A stretch of 64,000 nucleotides of DNA from Tahibacter amnicola (GCF_025398735.1 NZ_CP104694.1:2443001-2507000); one strand, 5' to 3'. Positions 38,894 through 48,333 are shown, counted from the stretch's first letter. The notes: generated from the letters alone by a model not told the origin. Translations and numbers: made by a program.

Positions 38894-38911
38894 GGGATAG
38901 GGATCTATCCC
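38894..38911. promoter_or_regulatory. palindrome GGGATAG-GGAT-CTATCCC, possible enhancer site
   Basis: A perfect 7-bp inverted repeat, 11 bases past the hybrid-kinase stop and about 110-130 bases upstream of the predicted sigma-54 start, the usual distance for an activator site. It could instead be the end hairpin of the kinase mRNA, but no T run follows. Confidence 0.3.
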
Positions 38912-38922
38912 AGCAGATAAGC

Positions 38923-40872
38923 TTAGCCCGCGATCCTGTGGTTCACGATGGCACGCAGGCGGTCGCTGTCGAAGGGCTTCTCCAGCCGGTCGTTGGGTAC
39001 GTGGTCCAGAAACGACCGGGCGCTCGGCGTGAACGCACCGCCGGTGACGAAAATCATGCGTGACGCCTGCTCGGGCGCGGCCTGGAGGATCGCCGCGTGC
39101 AGCTCCATGCCGCTCATCTCCGGCATCATCAGGTCGCACAGGATCACGTCGTAGAGCTCTCCGGAATGGATCCGCTGCAGGGCCTCGCTGGCGCGCGTGG
39201 TGATCGTGACGTCGTGTTCGCGGCTGAGGATGCGCCGGACGGCCGGCCCCATGAGCGGCTCGTCGTCCACCATCAGCACCCGTCCACGGCGCCTGGCCGG
39301 CTCCACGATGATGGGTTGCGGTGCGTGGCTGCTGGTCGCGTCCGCCAGGGGCAGCAGCACACGGATCGTGGTGCCCTGGCCCAGTTCGCTCTCTACCTCG
39401 ATCTTGCCGCCCAGGCCGTCGACGATGCGCTCGCAGATCACCAGCCCAAGGCCCGTGCCGACGCCGACCGGCTTGGTCGTGAAGAAGGGCGTGAACAGGT
39501 GGCGCAGCGCATCGGGTGCGATGCCGCTGCCGGTGTCGGCGACTTCCACGACGATGCGGTCATCGCCCTGCAGGCGGGTGGCGATGCGGATGGTGTTGGC
39601 GTTCGCATCGCCCTCATCGATCGCCTGCGCCGCATTGACGATCAGGTTGAGAAATACCTGGCCCAGGCGCGATTCGGAGGTCATGACACGCGCGTCCGGC
39701 CCGAAATCCTTCACCAGGCAGGCGCGGTGGCGGATTTCATTCCAGGCCATGCGGATACTCGATTCGAGCACCGAGTGGATCTCGACCGCGCGCGTATCGG
39801 TGTACTCGTGCCGCGAAAACATCTTCAGGTCGCGCACGATGCTGCGAACACGGTTGATCGCCACCTGGGCGTCATCAAGCATTTCGTGCAGCTCGCCGGT
39901 ATCGCGCAGGTGCCCCGCCTTTTCCCGGTCGCTGATCGCCAGCTTGACCATTTCCAGGTTCGCCAGCACCGCGGCCAGCGGATTATTGATCTCGTGGCCC
40001 ACGCCGGCAGCGAGCATGCCGATCGATGCCATGCGATCGGAAATCATCAGCTGCTCATGCGAGGCGCGCTCGCGCGTGACGTCGCGGAACACGCCGACGG
40101 CACCGCGGACCGTCCCGTCGGCGTCGCGCAGCGGCCGTGCGTTGACCGACAGGTGCGCGCCTTTTGGCGCGGCCGGGCCGCACACGAACACAGCGTAGGA
40201 ATCGAGCGCTTCGCCGTGCAGCGCACGCTTGAGCAGGTCGACGGCGTTGGAGTGTGGAGTGATCGTGTCCGGGTGAAACAGGGACAAGGGCGGCTCCGGG
40301 TCTGTCGCTGCCGTATCGAAGCTGGCGAACAGTGGGTCCGCCGGTTGATTCCACAGCAATGGCCTGCCCGAGGTGTCGATCACCGCGACCCCGTCAGGAA
40401 CGCTGTCGATGACCAGGCGGAGCAGCCGCTCCGAGGATTCGATTTCGCGCCGCCGATGAACCACTTCGAGCTCGGCGGCGTGGCGCCGGCGCCGTTCCTG
40501 CGCCTCGCGCATCTCGCGGTCGATCGCCGGGATCAGGCGCGCAAACATGCCCTTGGTCATGAAGTCCTGGACGCCGGCATGCAGCGCCTCGACGGCGATT
40601 TCCTCGCCGATCGTGCCCGAGACGATCATGAAAGGAATGTCCGGGTCCCACTCGCGCGCAATGGAGAAGGCGTCAAGGCCTGTGAAGCGCGGCATGGACC
40701 AGTCCGAGATGATCAGATCCCACCGGCGCTGCTTGAGCGCCTGGCGCATGTCCTCGGGCGTCCAGACCTGGTCGTATTCCGGTTCATAGCCCCCCTGGCG
40801 CAGTTCCGCCAGGAGCAGCTGTGCGTCGGACTCGGAGTCCTCGACGATCAGGATGCGAAGTGGTCTGCCCAT
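38923..40872 (-). CDS. hybrid histidine kinase REC-PAS-HisKA-HATPase-REC
   Basis: 649 residues. Receiver 1 (about 4-120) starts RILIVEDSESDAQLLLAEL with Asp in IISDWSMP. A PAS domain includes VIDSVPDGVAVIDTSGRPLL. The phospho-His is in GVGHEINNPLAAVLANLE near residue 288. ATPase boxes are NLIVNAAQAI, DTGSGIAPD and GTGLGLVI. Receiver 2 (about 527-649) reads VLMVDDEPLM with Asp in ILCDLMMPEMSG. The ATG at 40872 has a strong AGGGGGG site. No membrane helix is seen. It follows the response regulator by 160 bases; after it comes the Y RNA-like region. Confidence 0.9.
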   Translation of the reverse strand: MGRPLRILIVEDSESDAQLLLAELRQGGYEPEYDQVWTPEDMRQALKQRRWDLIISDWSMPRFTGLDAFSIAREWDPDIPFMIVSGTIGEEIAVEALHAGVQDFMTKGMFARLIPAIDREMREAQERRRRHAAELEVVHRRREIESSERLLRLVIDSVPDGVAVIDTSGRPLLWNQPADPLFASFDTAATDPEPPLSLFHPDTITPHSNAVDLLKRALHGEALDSYAVFVCGPAAPKGAHLSVNARPLRDADGTVRGAVGVFRDVTRERASHEQLMISDRMASIGMLAAGVGHEINNPLAAVLANLEMVKLAISDREKAGHLRDTGELHEMLDDAQVAINRVRSIVRDLKMFSRHEYTDTRAVEIHSVLESSIRMAWNEIRHRACLVKDFGPDARVMTSESRLGQVFLNLIVNAAQAIDEGDANANTIRIATRLQGDDRIVVEVADTGSGIAPDALRHLFTPFFTTKPVGVGTGLGLVICERIVDGLGGKIEVESELGQGTTIRVLLPLADATSSHAPQPIIVEPARRRGRVLMVDDEPLMGPAVRRILSREHDVTITTRASEALQRIHSGELYDVILCDLMMPEMSGMELHAAILQAAPEQASRMIFVTGGAFTPSARSFLDHVPNDRLEKPFDSDRLRAIVNHRIAG

Positions 40873-41032
40873 GGCAGAGGCCCCCCTTGTCGGCTGTGGC
40901 GCTGAACGGGGCGGCGGCAGTCCAGGTCGATGATCAGAAAGGGAATCGCGGTGGCGGATCCGTCCGGGAGCTCGGGCCTGGACGGCTTCTGCCCGTTCCT
41001 GGAGAACAGGCGGAAAAGGGGGCGGTTGCGCA

Positions 41033-41476
41033 TCATCGGGACACGACACGGTTGATGGCCAGCCAGTAGTAGCCGGCCTGCTTGGCCACTTCGGCCAACG
41101 ATGTGAAATCGACCGGCTTGACCACGTAGCTGTTCGCGCCCAGCGCGTAGCTCTTGGCCACGTCGTTCTCTTCCTGCGAGGAGGTCATCACGACCACCGG
41201 TATGTTGCGCGTCGTCTCGTCGCTCTTGATCGCCTGCAACACCTCGATGCCATCCACGCGCGGCATTTTCAGGTCCAGCAGCATCAGGCGGGGCCCAGGG
41301 TCGTCGCGGGTGCTGTAGGGGCCGCGGCGGAAAATGTAGTCGAGGGCCTGCTGGCCGTCCGTGACCCAGATGACGCGGTTGGCCACGTGGCCGTCCTTCA
41401 ACCCGAGCATCGTCAATTCCGCGTCGACGGGGTTGTCTTCAACGAGGAGGATGTCGATCTGCTCAATGGCTTCCAT
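41033..41476 (-). CDS. single-domain response regulator (CheY-like/Rcp1 type)
   Basis: 147 residues, a stand-alone receiver of the Rcp1-like class that often serves phytochrome-type kinases. Features are DILLVEDNPVDAELTMLGL, the phosphorylatable Asp in LLDLKMPRVDG near residue 67, VVVMTSSQEE and the Lys in YVVKPVDF. No output domain is present, so it may pass phosphate or bind a partner. The ATG at 41476 has an AAGGA site and overlaps the kinase 3' end by 14 bases, so the two are translated together. Confidence 0.92.
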   Translation of the reverse strand: MEAIEQIDILLVEDNPVDAELTMLGLKDGHVANRVIWVTDGQQALDYIFRRGPYSTRDDPGPRLMLLDLKMPRVDGIEVLQAIKSDETTRNIPVVVMTSSQEENDVAKSYALGANSYVVKPVDFTSLAEVAKQAGYYWLAINRVVSR

Positions 41477-43367
41477 TGGGATTTTCCTTCGGTAAGGAAA
41501 AATAGAATTTTGCACCTTCATCGGGCTTGCTGTCTGCCCACACGCGTCCGCCGTGGCGGGTGATGATCCGGTGCACCAGCGCAAGCCCCACGCCGTTACC
41601 GGGGAATTCGCTGGTGCTGTGCAACCGTTGGAACACTCCGAACAACTTGTTCTGGTAGCGCGGGTCGAATCCCGCGCCGTTGTCCCGCACGAAGTAGATA
41701 TGCTCTGTCGCGTCGCTGATCGCGTCGACCTCGATCACCGGATGGTCCCGGTGCGAGGAGAATTTCAGCGCGTTGGAGAGGAAGTTCGCCCACACCTGCT
41801 CGAGCAGGACGCGATCGCCGACGGCATGGGGCAGGGGGCCGATATGGAACTCGGGCGGATTTCCCGGTTGCTGGCCCTGCAGCCGTTCGTACATCGATTC
41901 GGCCATGTTCCGCATATCCAGCTCGACCGGCTTGATCGCCTGGCGGCCCAGGCGCGCGAACAGCAGCAGGTCGTCAATCAGCACGCCCATGCGCAGGGCT
42001 TCGTTCTGGATGATCTCCAGTTTGCGACGGCCTTCATCGTCCAGCTGGTTGGCGTGATCTTTCCACAGCAGCTTGGAGAACCCGGCGACGGCACGGACCG
42101 GTGCACGCAGGTCGTGCGATACGGAATAGCTGAATCCTTCCAGTTCGCGATTGGTCGCCTGCAGTTCGGCGGTGCGGTCGGCGACGCGCTTTTCCAGCTC
42201 CGCATTCAGCTCCCGCAGCGCCTCCTCCGCCATCCGCTGGTCGTGAATATCGCTGACGGTGCCAATCCACTCCCGCACGTCGCCCTGGGCATTGGTGACC
42301 GGAACGGCGCGGAAATTGACGTAGCGAAAGCTCTGCGTGGCCTGGTGCCACAGGCGCATTTCGTGCTGGAACGGCTCGCTCGAGTCCGTCGCCTGTTGCC
42401 AGCCGGCCTCGAACGCCTCGCGGTCTTCGGGCTCGATGGCGTTCTGCCAGCCCAACCCCTGTGCCTTGCCGGCAGACTGGCCGGTATAAGTTTCCCAGGA
42501 CGGCTGCGGTTCGGCGAACTGACCCTGCGCATTGGCCGTCCAGACCAGCGAGGTGAGCGCGGCCACGAGGGTGCGATGACGTCGCTCGCTCGCGTGCAAT
42601 GCCGCTTCCGCCTCCGCGCGTTCGGCGATTTCGTGGGCCAGCTGGCGGTTGGAGTTTTCCAGCGTTTCGCTGGTGCGGCCGATCTCCGCGAGCATGTTGT
42701 TGAAGGCGTCAACGAGGATTCCGACTTCATCCTGCGTGGACTTCTCGGCGCGGACACTGAAGTCACCCTGTTCCATCACGCGGCGTGCGGCGTCGCTCAC
42801 CGCGCCGAGTGGACGCGTCACCTCGCGGCTGAGCCAATAGGACAGCAGCACGGCAACGATCAGGCTGGCCACCATCGCCATGCCGAGGATGCCGGTGTAG
42901 CTGGCGAGGCGATCCCACAGTTCGTAGCGGGCGCGCAGGTACACCGTGCCGACGATTTCGTCGTGATCGATGATGCGCTTGAAGACAATCAGCTCACCGT
43001 CCTTGACGCGCGCACCATCCAGCTCGGGAATGCGCGGAAATTCGTGGGTGGGCTGGCCGTGTTGCAGATAACTGGCAAATTGCGTGCCCTTGGCCGAGTA
43101 CACCGCCGCGGCAAGGACCTGCGGGCGCGCCTTGAGCAGCGCGAGGTTTTCCTGGGCCGCCTTGGGATCGTCGAACGTCAGGGCAGGTGCACTGGCGCGG
43201 CCGAGAATGTCCGCCTGGGTTTCCAGATCGGCCATCCAGGTCTGGCGATAGGCGCGGGCGTCATAGACCAGCAGGGCGGCGCCCGTGACGACAAGCGCGG
43301 CAAGTGTCACCGTGCCGACGACCAGCAGCAGCTTCCGCCGCACCGACCGCACGCTTGCCAGGATCAT
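41463..43367 (-). CDS. membrane histidine kinase with HAMP and PAS
   Basis: 634 residues. Membrane helices are near residues 12-34 and 158-180, with a periplasmic sensor between. HAMP follows (REVTRPLGAVSDAARRVMEQ), then a PAS domain with a PAC-like end (REWIGTVSDIHDQR), coiled coil, HisKA with SVSHDLRAPVRAVAGFS near residue 415, and HATPase boxes NALKFSS, DNGAGFDPRY and GNGVGLALVHRI. The ATG directly abuts the yfiR stop (TGA then ATG), so coupling is likely. The adjacent YfiR-like protein and TonB receptor suggest it senses a signal at the cell surface (inference). Confidence 0.9.
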   Translation of the reverse strand: MILASVRSVRRKLLLVVGTVTLAALVVTGAALLVYDARAYRQTWMADLETQADILGRASAPALTFDDPKAAQENLALLKARPQVLAAAVYSAKGTQFASYLQHGQPTHEFPRIPELDGARVKDGELIVFKRIIDHDEIVGTVYLRARYELWDRLASYTGILGMAMVASLIVAVLLSYWLSREVTRPLGAVSDAARRVMEQGDFSVRAEKSTQDEVGILVDAFNNMLAEIGRTSETLENSNRQLAHEIAERAEAEAALHASERRHRTLVAALTSLVWTANAQGQFAEPQPSWETYTGQSAGKAQGLGWQNAIEPEDREAFEAGWQQATDSSEPFQHEMRLWHQATQSFRYVNFRAVPVTNAQGDVREWIGTVSDIHDQRMAEEALRELNAELEKRVADRTAELQATNRELEGFSYSVSHDLRAPVRAVAGFSKLLWKDHANQLDDEGRRKLEIIQNEALRMGVLIDDLLLFARLGRQAIKPVELDMRNMAESMYERLQGQQPGNPPEFHIGPLPHAVGDRVLLEQVWANFLSNALKFSSHRDHPVIEVDAISDATEHIYFVRDNGAGFDPRYQNKLFGVFQRLHSTSEFPGNGVGLALVHRIITRHGGRVWADSKPDEGAKFYFSLPKENPNGSH

Positions 43368-43958
43368 TCAGTTCACCCCCTGCCTCACGTTCTGTGCCAC
43401 GGCCAGCAACCGCGAACTGAGCTTGATGGCGCGCCGGTCGGCACTGGCGGTTGAGATCTCGAACCGCACACGCCCATCGGTCATCACGAAATTGATCACG
43501 CTGCCAAGATTCAGCGCACGATCCGACTCGGTCACGATGAGCACCGGCGAACCATTCGTGGCGCCCAGAATGTCCGCCAATCGACCAGCTACGCTGTTGC
43601 CGATGAAGAAAACGTGTACGCCGTCCAGAGGGTCATCCGGGCCCAGCGTGCGTACCTGCAGCGGGTGCGTGCCGACCTGGCGCCCCTCCGCCAGCACTTC
43701 CAGCTCGCGGGCGACCGTCTCCTCGCCCAGCACCCCGAAAACGATCGGTGCGTCGGGCGAGGTGAAGGCGCCGGACGGCCAGTCCACGTAGCCGGCGAAT
43801 TTGTAGATAAATGCGGCTTTGACGCGCTGCTCCGCCACGGATTCCTGCGCTCCCGTCGCGGTGGCCATGAGCATTGCGACAGCCAGCAGCACGATGGCGG
43901 CCCACGGTCTGCGCCAATGCTCCCGGCGCGAGTCCTTCATCACAGGGCTGGGTTTCAC
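43368..43958 (-). CDS. YfiR-like periplasmic protein (DUF4154)
   Basis: 196 residues with a signal peptide (AAIVLLAVAMLMATATGAQ). The mature part starts VAEQRVKAAFIYKFAGYVDWP, characteristic of YfiR, and includes FGVLGEETVARELEVLAEG, VHVFFIGNS and INFVMTDGRVRFEIS. YfiR in Pseudomonas holds a membrane cyclase inactive from the periplasm; here it is likely to modulate the neighbouring histidine kinase. A GTG at 43958 with an AAGGAG site is preferred; an in-frame ATG lies 18 bases downstream. It follows the TonB receptor by 22 bases. Confidence 0.88.
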   Translation of the reverse strand: MKPSPVMKDSRREHWRRPWAAIVLLAVAMLMATATGAQESVAEQRVKAAFIYKFAGYVDWPSGAFTSPDAPIVFGVLGEETVARELEVLAEGRQVGTHPLQVRTLGPDDPLDGVHVFFIGNSVAGRLADILGATNGSPVLIVTESDRALNLGSVINFVMTDGRVRFEISTASADRRAIKLSSRLLAVAQNVRQGVN

Positions 43959-43980
43959 GTGCGGGTCGCTCCTTGCGTTT

Positions 43981-45948
43981 TCATGGACGCCATTCCAGGT
44001 TCAGCAGTGCGCTGCGTTCGAAAAAGCTGCCGGTGGCGAGGGCGCCAAACTCCCGGTGTTGCGCGTCGGTGAGGTTCTGCACGGTCAAGGAGACAGCGAG
44101 GGCGTCATGGACGCGCCACTCCCAGCGCAGGTCTAACGCAGTGACCGACGGTACCGACGGATCCGGCAAGCGGCCCACGTGGTGCAGGTGGAGATCCAGG
44201 TCCTGGCTGGGTGAAAGGGCAATGGTCGAGCGCAGCTTCCACTGGTGTTCCGGATCGTTGCCGTTGGAACGGGTTCCGGTCGGATCCCCGCTGCCAGGCT
44301 TCTGGCGTAGATCCTTGCGCAGCTCGACAAAGCCCGCGCCGAGCGTCCAGCGGGGCAGCGGTTGCCAGCGCAGCCAGCCTTCCAGGCCATAGGAGGTGCC
44401 TTCCTGACGGTTGCCGAAGACGTATCGGCCCGGCGCGACCGGTTCGAAACTGCGCAGGTCGTCGTAGCGATGGTGGAAAGCGGTCAGCGAATACGACAGC
44501 AGCTGACTGGCTTCCGCCTTGTAGCCGAGCTCGGCAACATCGGCGGTTTCCGACTGGAATTCGGGCCCGCCGGCGAGTACGAAGGGCGGTTGTCCCGGCA
44601 GGAAGAAGTCGCGGTCGATGCGCGACGGCGCGCGCACCGCTCGCGACACGGCAGCCCACAGCGTGCGGGCGTCGGCCACCTTCCACCGTGCGCGCATGCT
44701 CGGAAGGAATTCCGTGCCGGTATATACGTTGCGCTCCCATTTCGCGCCGAGCGACAGGGTCATCCGCTCGCCCAGAGCGAGGTCGTCCTGCACGAAAACA
44801 TTCGTCCACCGAAGGGATTTCTCGCCTGGAATGAAGGCCAGGCCGGCGCTATTGGTCACATCGTCGCGCGAATAGCGGTGGCCGGCACCCCAGGACCACT
44901 GGTGGCGGCCGTTGGGCGCCAGGGCGTGCTGGAATTCGATATCGACGGTATCGAGCGTTTCGGCGAAGGTGCCGGGGATCAGCCGCTCGGTGCGATCCAC
45001 GTAGCATTGCAGTCTTGCCTGCGCGCCGGTATCCGAGCGGCGGTGCCAGCGCGCCAGCAGGTTGGCGCCTTCAATGCGACGGTCACGGGTGACCGGGTGA
45101 TCCGCAACGCCGCTATAGGCGTCGCCCTGGACGGTGTAGTCGTCCGTACCGTTGCTCCAGTCGGTGCGAAATCCGACCTGGGCATTCTGCGCCGCGTCGA
45201 ATGTCTTGCGGCCGTTGGCCAGGATGCTTGAATCCCGGTCGAGATACTTGGCGTAGAGGCGATACGCACCGTTGCCGGGCAAGGTGCCGCCGATGCGAAG
45301 CGCGGCCTTGTCCTCGTGGGTGCCAACCGCGCTGGCGACGAGCAGTCCCTGGGTGGCGGACGCGGCACGGGTCACGATATTGATCACGCCGTTGACAGCG
45401 TTGGAACCCCACAGGGTACCGCCGGGACCGGAAAGCACTTCGATCCGCTCGATGTCTTCCAGCAGCACATCCTGTGCGTCCCAGAACACGCCCGAGTACA
45501 ACGGCGTGTATACGGTTCGCCCGTCGATCAGTACCAGCAGCTTGTTGGTGGTGGTGGTGTTGAAGCCGCGGGCGCTGATCGCGTACTCGCTGGCGCGGAT
45601 GCGGGCAACCTGGAGTGTGGGTGCCAGGCGCAGGGCTTCCGGAATGCTGTTGGCGCCGGAACGCCGCACGTCTTCCCGCGTGATCACAAAGACCGAGGCC
45701 GGCGCGTGCACGAGCCGCTCGGCGCGCCGATTGACGCTGATCACCTCGATATCACCGAGCTGTTCCAGCGACAGGTCGGCAAGGTCGCCGATGTCTGGAA
45801 CCTCCGCGACGGCGGGGAGAGCGGCCAGGCTGTACGCCAGGGCCATCGCCGTGCCGGACCACCGGTTGCGGCGAGCCGCCGGCGCCGGGGCAGCAGCGTC
45901 CGTCGGAGCCCCCTGTGGCCAGGTCGACTGCGTGGAACGTAGATCCAT
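43981..45948 (-). CDS. TonB-dependent outer-membrane receptor
   Basis: 655 residues from the ATG at 45948 (an upstream extension has no receptor-like sequence). A signal region ends LAALPAVAE, then the TonB-box-like IGDLADLSLEQLGDIEVISV. The plug domain has APASVFVITREDVRRSGANS, ARGFNTTTTNKLLVLIDGR and IERIEVLSGPGGTLWGSNAV. A long beta-barrel follows and ends FFERSALLNLEWRP, one residue past the usual terminal aromatic position. The substrate is unknown. It heads the YfiR/HK/RR operon, so it may be a signal-transducing receptor for that kinase. Confidence 0.9.
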   Translation of the reverse strand: MDLRSTQSTWPQGAPTDAAAPAPAARRNRWSGTAMALAYSLAALPAVAEVPDIGDLADLSLEQLGDIEVISVNRRAERLVHAPASVFVITREDVRRSGANSIPEALRLAPTLQVARIRASEYAISARGFNTTTTNKLLVLIDGRTVYTPLYSGVFWDAQDVLLEDIERIEVLSGPGGTLWGSNAVNGVINIVTRAASATQGLLVASAVGTHEDKAALRIGGTLPGNGAYRLYAKYLDRDSSILANGRKTFDAAQNAQVGFRTDWSNGTDDYTVQGDAYSGVADHPVTRDRRIEGANLLARWHRRSDTGAQARLQCYVDRTERLIPGTFAETLDTVDIEFQHALAPNGRHQWSWGAGHRYSRDDVTNSAGLAFIPGEKSLRWTNVFVQDDLALGERMTLSLGAKWERNVYTGTEFLPSMRARWKVADARTLWAAVSRAVRAPSRIDRDFFLPGQPPFVLAGGPEFQSETADVAELGYKAEASQLLSYSLTAFHHRYDDLRSFEPVAPGRYVFGNRQEGTSYGLEGWLRWQPLPRWTLGAGFVELRKDLRQKPGSGDPTGTRSNGNDPEHQWKLRSTIALSPSQDLDLHLHHVGRLPDPSVPSVTALDLRWEWRVHDALAVSLTVQNLTDAQHREFGALATGSFFERSALLNLEWRP

Positions 45949-46372
45949 CGGCGTCCCCGGTTGAACCACCGGCCCCGGGTCGTGCGGGCCTTTCGCGCCA
46001 GCGGTTGCCGTGGCGGCAGGGTGGCTGGTGCGCGCTGGAATGCGTACCTCGATCGACGCCAGGATCTTCCGCCGACAACTGACAGAAATCAACTTGTTAG
46101 CGCCTCGTGAGGCAGGGAAGGCGGCTGCGACGGGGTGGAACCCCCGGTCGTTCGGCGGCAAGGCCCAGGCGGCCTGGGGCGCCGGACGGTGCCGATCGGG
46201 TAGCAACGACGGCCACGAAGTGCGAAATACTCCACGGTCTCTTGTGGATTCCGGTGGAATTGGTTAACGATCGACGTTCCGCCTTCTGCGCCATGTCGGG
46301 GAAGCATGCGTCCGGGGGACGATGCGGCCATGGTTCCGGCGGACTACGCAAACACATTCACATGGGGAAATC
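45949..46372. other. divergent control region between the TonB receptor and a secreted protein
   Basis: About 424 bases. It must carry promoters in both directions. A weak TTGATT (minus strand, near 46095) lacks a good -10. No repeat, riboswitch or RNA gene was recognised. Confidence 0.4.
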
Positions 46373-47140
46373 ATGAAGAAACACGTTATGGTGCTCGCGT
46401 GCCTGTCGCTCCTGGCCGGAAACGCTTTCGCGCAGGGCACGATCACCTCCGGCGCCGCCAACTACGTCATTGCCGCGGGCCATTTCGACGCTTCGCCGGG
46501 CGTCAATTTCACGGGCGTAGGCACGAACGACCAGTTGTTCGAGGCCGGCTGGTGGTTCCGCGTCGACGGAGACTCGCAGGAAGCTTTCTTCCCGGCGCCC
46601 GATACGCAGAACTACAACGCGGCTGCGGCAACGCTCAACTGGGCCAACGTCGGCGGCCGTGGGTTCTCGGCCGTGAAAACGCACGTCGTGGCCTCGCCCG
46701 GCAGCGGTGCGGGCGAAACGACGAGCACGATGACGGTGACCAACACGGGCAGCAGCCCGGTCACCCTGCACCTTTTCCACATGGCCGACATTGACGTAAA
46801 CGGTACTGCCGGTACCGATACGGCGGCGGTGGTCGACGGCAACAACCGTTACCTGCGCATCAATGACGCCACACAAGGGCAATGCGAATACCGCGCGCCG
46901 GGCTCCGTCGCGTTCATGGTGCGGCCGTGGGTGTCCGGCGCAACCGACGTGCCGGGCTTGCTGAGCGATACGACGATCACCAGTTTCGACAACTCCGGAT
47001 TGCCGTTCACGGGTGACTTTACCGGCGGCTTCCAATGGACCTTGACCCTGGCGGCCGGCGCGCAGGCCAGCGTCACGGCCTACGTGGCCTGCAACACGGC
47101 GGCCACGCCGGTCTCGCTGATGCAGTACAGCGTCGACTGA
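46373..47140 (+). CDS. secreted protein of unknown function
   Basis: 255 residues. A signal peptide (MKKHVMVLACLSLLAGNAFA) ends at AQG. The mature part is rich in Gly, Ser, Thr and Asn, predicted beta, with SSPVTLHLFHMADIDVNG and a single pair of Cys (in QGQCEYRAPG and AYVACNTAA) that could form a disulfide. I recognise no family. The ATG at 46373 has GGGGAAA upstream. It diverges from the TonB receptor and converges with a radical SAM gene 45 bases after its stop. Confidence 0.75.
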   Translation: MKKHVMVLACLSLLAGNAFAQGTITSGAANYVIAAGHFDASPGVNFTGVGTNDQLFEAGWWFRVDGDSQEAFFPAPDTQNYNAAAATLNWANVGGRGFSAVKTHVVASPGSGAGETTSTMTVTNTGSSPVTLHLFHMADIDVNGTAGTDTAAVVDGNNRYLRINDATQGQCEYRAPGSVAFMVRPWVSGATDVPGLLSDTTITSFDNSGLPFTGDFTGGFQWTLTLAAGAQASVTAYVACNTAATPVSLMQYSVD

Positions 47141-47185
47141 GGCGTGTTGCGGCGGCGGACTCGCTACGGCGTTCCGCCGCTGCAC

Positions 47186-48247
47186 CTAGGCAGCCGACAA
47201 GACCGCTGACGGCGGGTCGACGGTCGGCGGCGGCCGGTCCTGGCTGGCCGAGGTGATGGCCGCATACCAGTTGGTAAACGGCAGGTGAGCTGGCGCTGCC
47301 TGGAGGTCGTCCCATACGCGCCGGGCCACGTCGAGAAACGCCGGGTAGCGCTGTCGTTTCCAGGTGCTGGCTTGTGACGCGAACCGGCCGTCGGCCAGGT
47401 CGGCAATCGCAAACGATCGTCCGAAGCCGTGCTGCACCGGAACGACCAGGCCATCGTCCTGCAGCACCAGTGGCGATACCAGCGCGGCCAGCGGCTGCTC
47501 GCGGCTGATCGCGGGATCAGGTGTTGCAATCGCGAATGCGCGGTAGGGCTCCCGCTCGATCAGCGGACGGTCAGCCACGTCGAACTGGATCCGCAGCCGC
47601 TGGCCGTATTCCTTCTGCAGCCGCGCAACCTCCACGAAGGCGTAGGCCAGTTCCAGGTCGTCGGGCGGCAGCAGGGCGTAGTCGCGTGCCCGCCCGACCT
47701 GTTCCAGCGGGTGCACCTGCAGCAAGGCGGCGCCTTCGCCGGCCGCGAATTCGGCCACCCAGGCCAGTTCATCCAGGTTGTTCAAGGTCAGGGTGAAAAT
47801 AAAGCCGAACGGCAGCCCGGTTTTTCGCAGCAGGTCCAGCCGGGCCCGCATGCGGTCGAACGCCCGCGGCATGGCGCGCATGCGGTCATGCTGTTCGGGC
47901 ACGCCGTCGATACTGATGGCCACCAGCGACACGTGCGGCCCGATGGCTGCGAGATGCCGCTCATCGAGCAGCAGGCCGTTGGTGGTGACGGTCGTGTAGT
48001 AGCCCAGTGAGCGTGCATAGGCCAGCAGGCGGGGCAGGGGTCGGTAGACGAGCGGTTCGCCGCCGGAAAGACCGATTGCATTGAATCCTTCTGCGGCCGC
48101 GTCCGCCAGGAACGCCTCGATCCATTCGACCGGCAGTTCGCTCGTCACTTCCGGTCCCGACGTGGAGTAGCAGTGCTGACAGCGCAGGTTGCACCGGCGC
48201 GTCGGATGGATCTGGATGACATTGACGGTATCGCCGGTCGGGCCCAT
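47186..48247 (-). CDS. radical SAM protein with Cys-poor C-terminal extension
   Basis: 353 residues from the ATG at 48247 (GAGG site). The cluster motif is CNLRCQHC (Cys19, 23, 26), followed by GLSGGEPLVY and TTVTTNGLL, typical of the SAM-binding core. The C-terminal part resembles a SPASM/twitch segment (QDDGLVVPVQHGFGRSFAIA), but the Cys expected there are replaced by Ser and Val, so an auxiliary cluster is doubtful. Relatives modify peptides or proteins. A 108-residue gene lies 86 bases upstream on the same strand and could be a partner or substrate. Function cannot be set further. Confidence 0.85.
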   Translation of the reverse strand: MGPTGDTVNVIQIHPTRRCNLRCQHCYSTSGPEVTSELPVEWIEAFLADAAAEGFNAIGLSGGEPLVYRPLPRLLAYARSLGYYTTVTTNGLLLDERHLAAIGPHVSLVAISIDGVPEQHDRMRAMPRAFDRMRARLDLLRKTGLPFGFIFTLTLNNLDELAWVAEFAAGEGAALLQVHPLEQVGRARDYALLPPDDLELAYAFVEVARLQKEYGQRLRIQFDVADRPLIEREPYRAFAIATPDPAISREQPLAALVSPLVLQDDGLVVPVQHGFGRSFAIADLADGRFASQASTWKRQRYPAFLDVARRVWDDLQAAPAHLPFTNWYAAITSASQDRPPPTVDPPSAVLSAA

Positions 48248-48333
48248 GAGTGACCTCGTGATCCTGGCCGGCCCCGGGCATGGCGCCCGAGGCCGGCGCA
48301 TCGGTGACGATGAAAGCGGTGGTCCGCGGTGCC

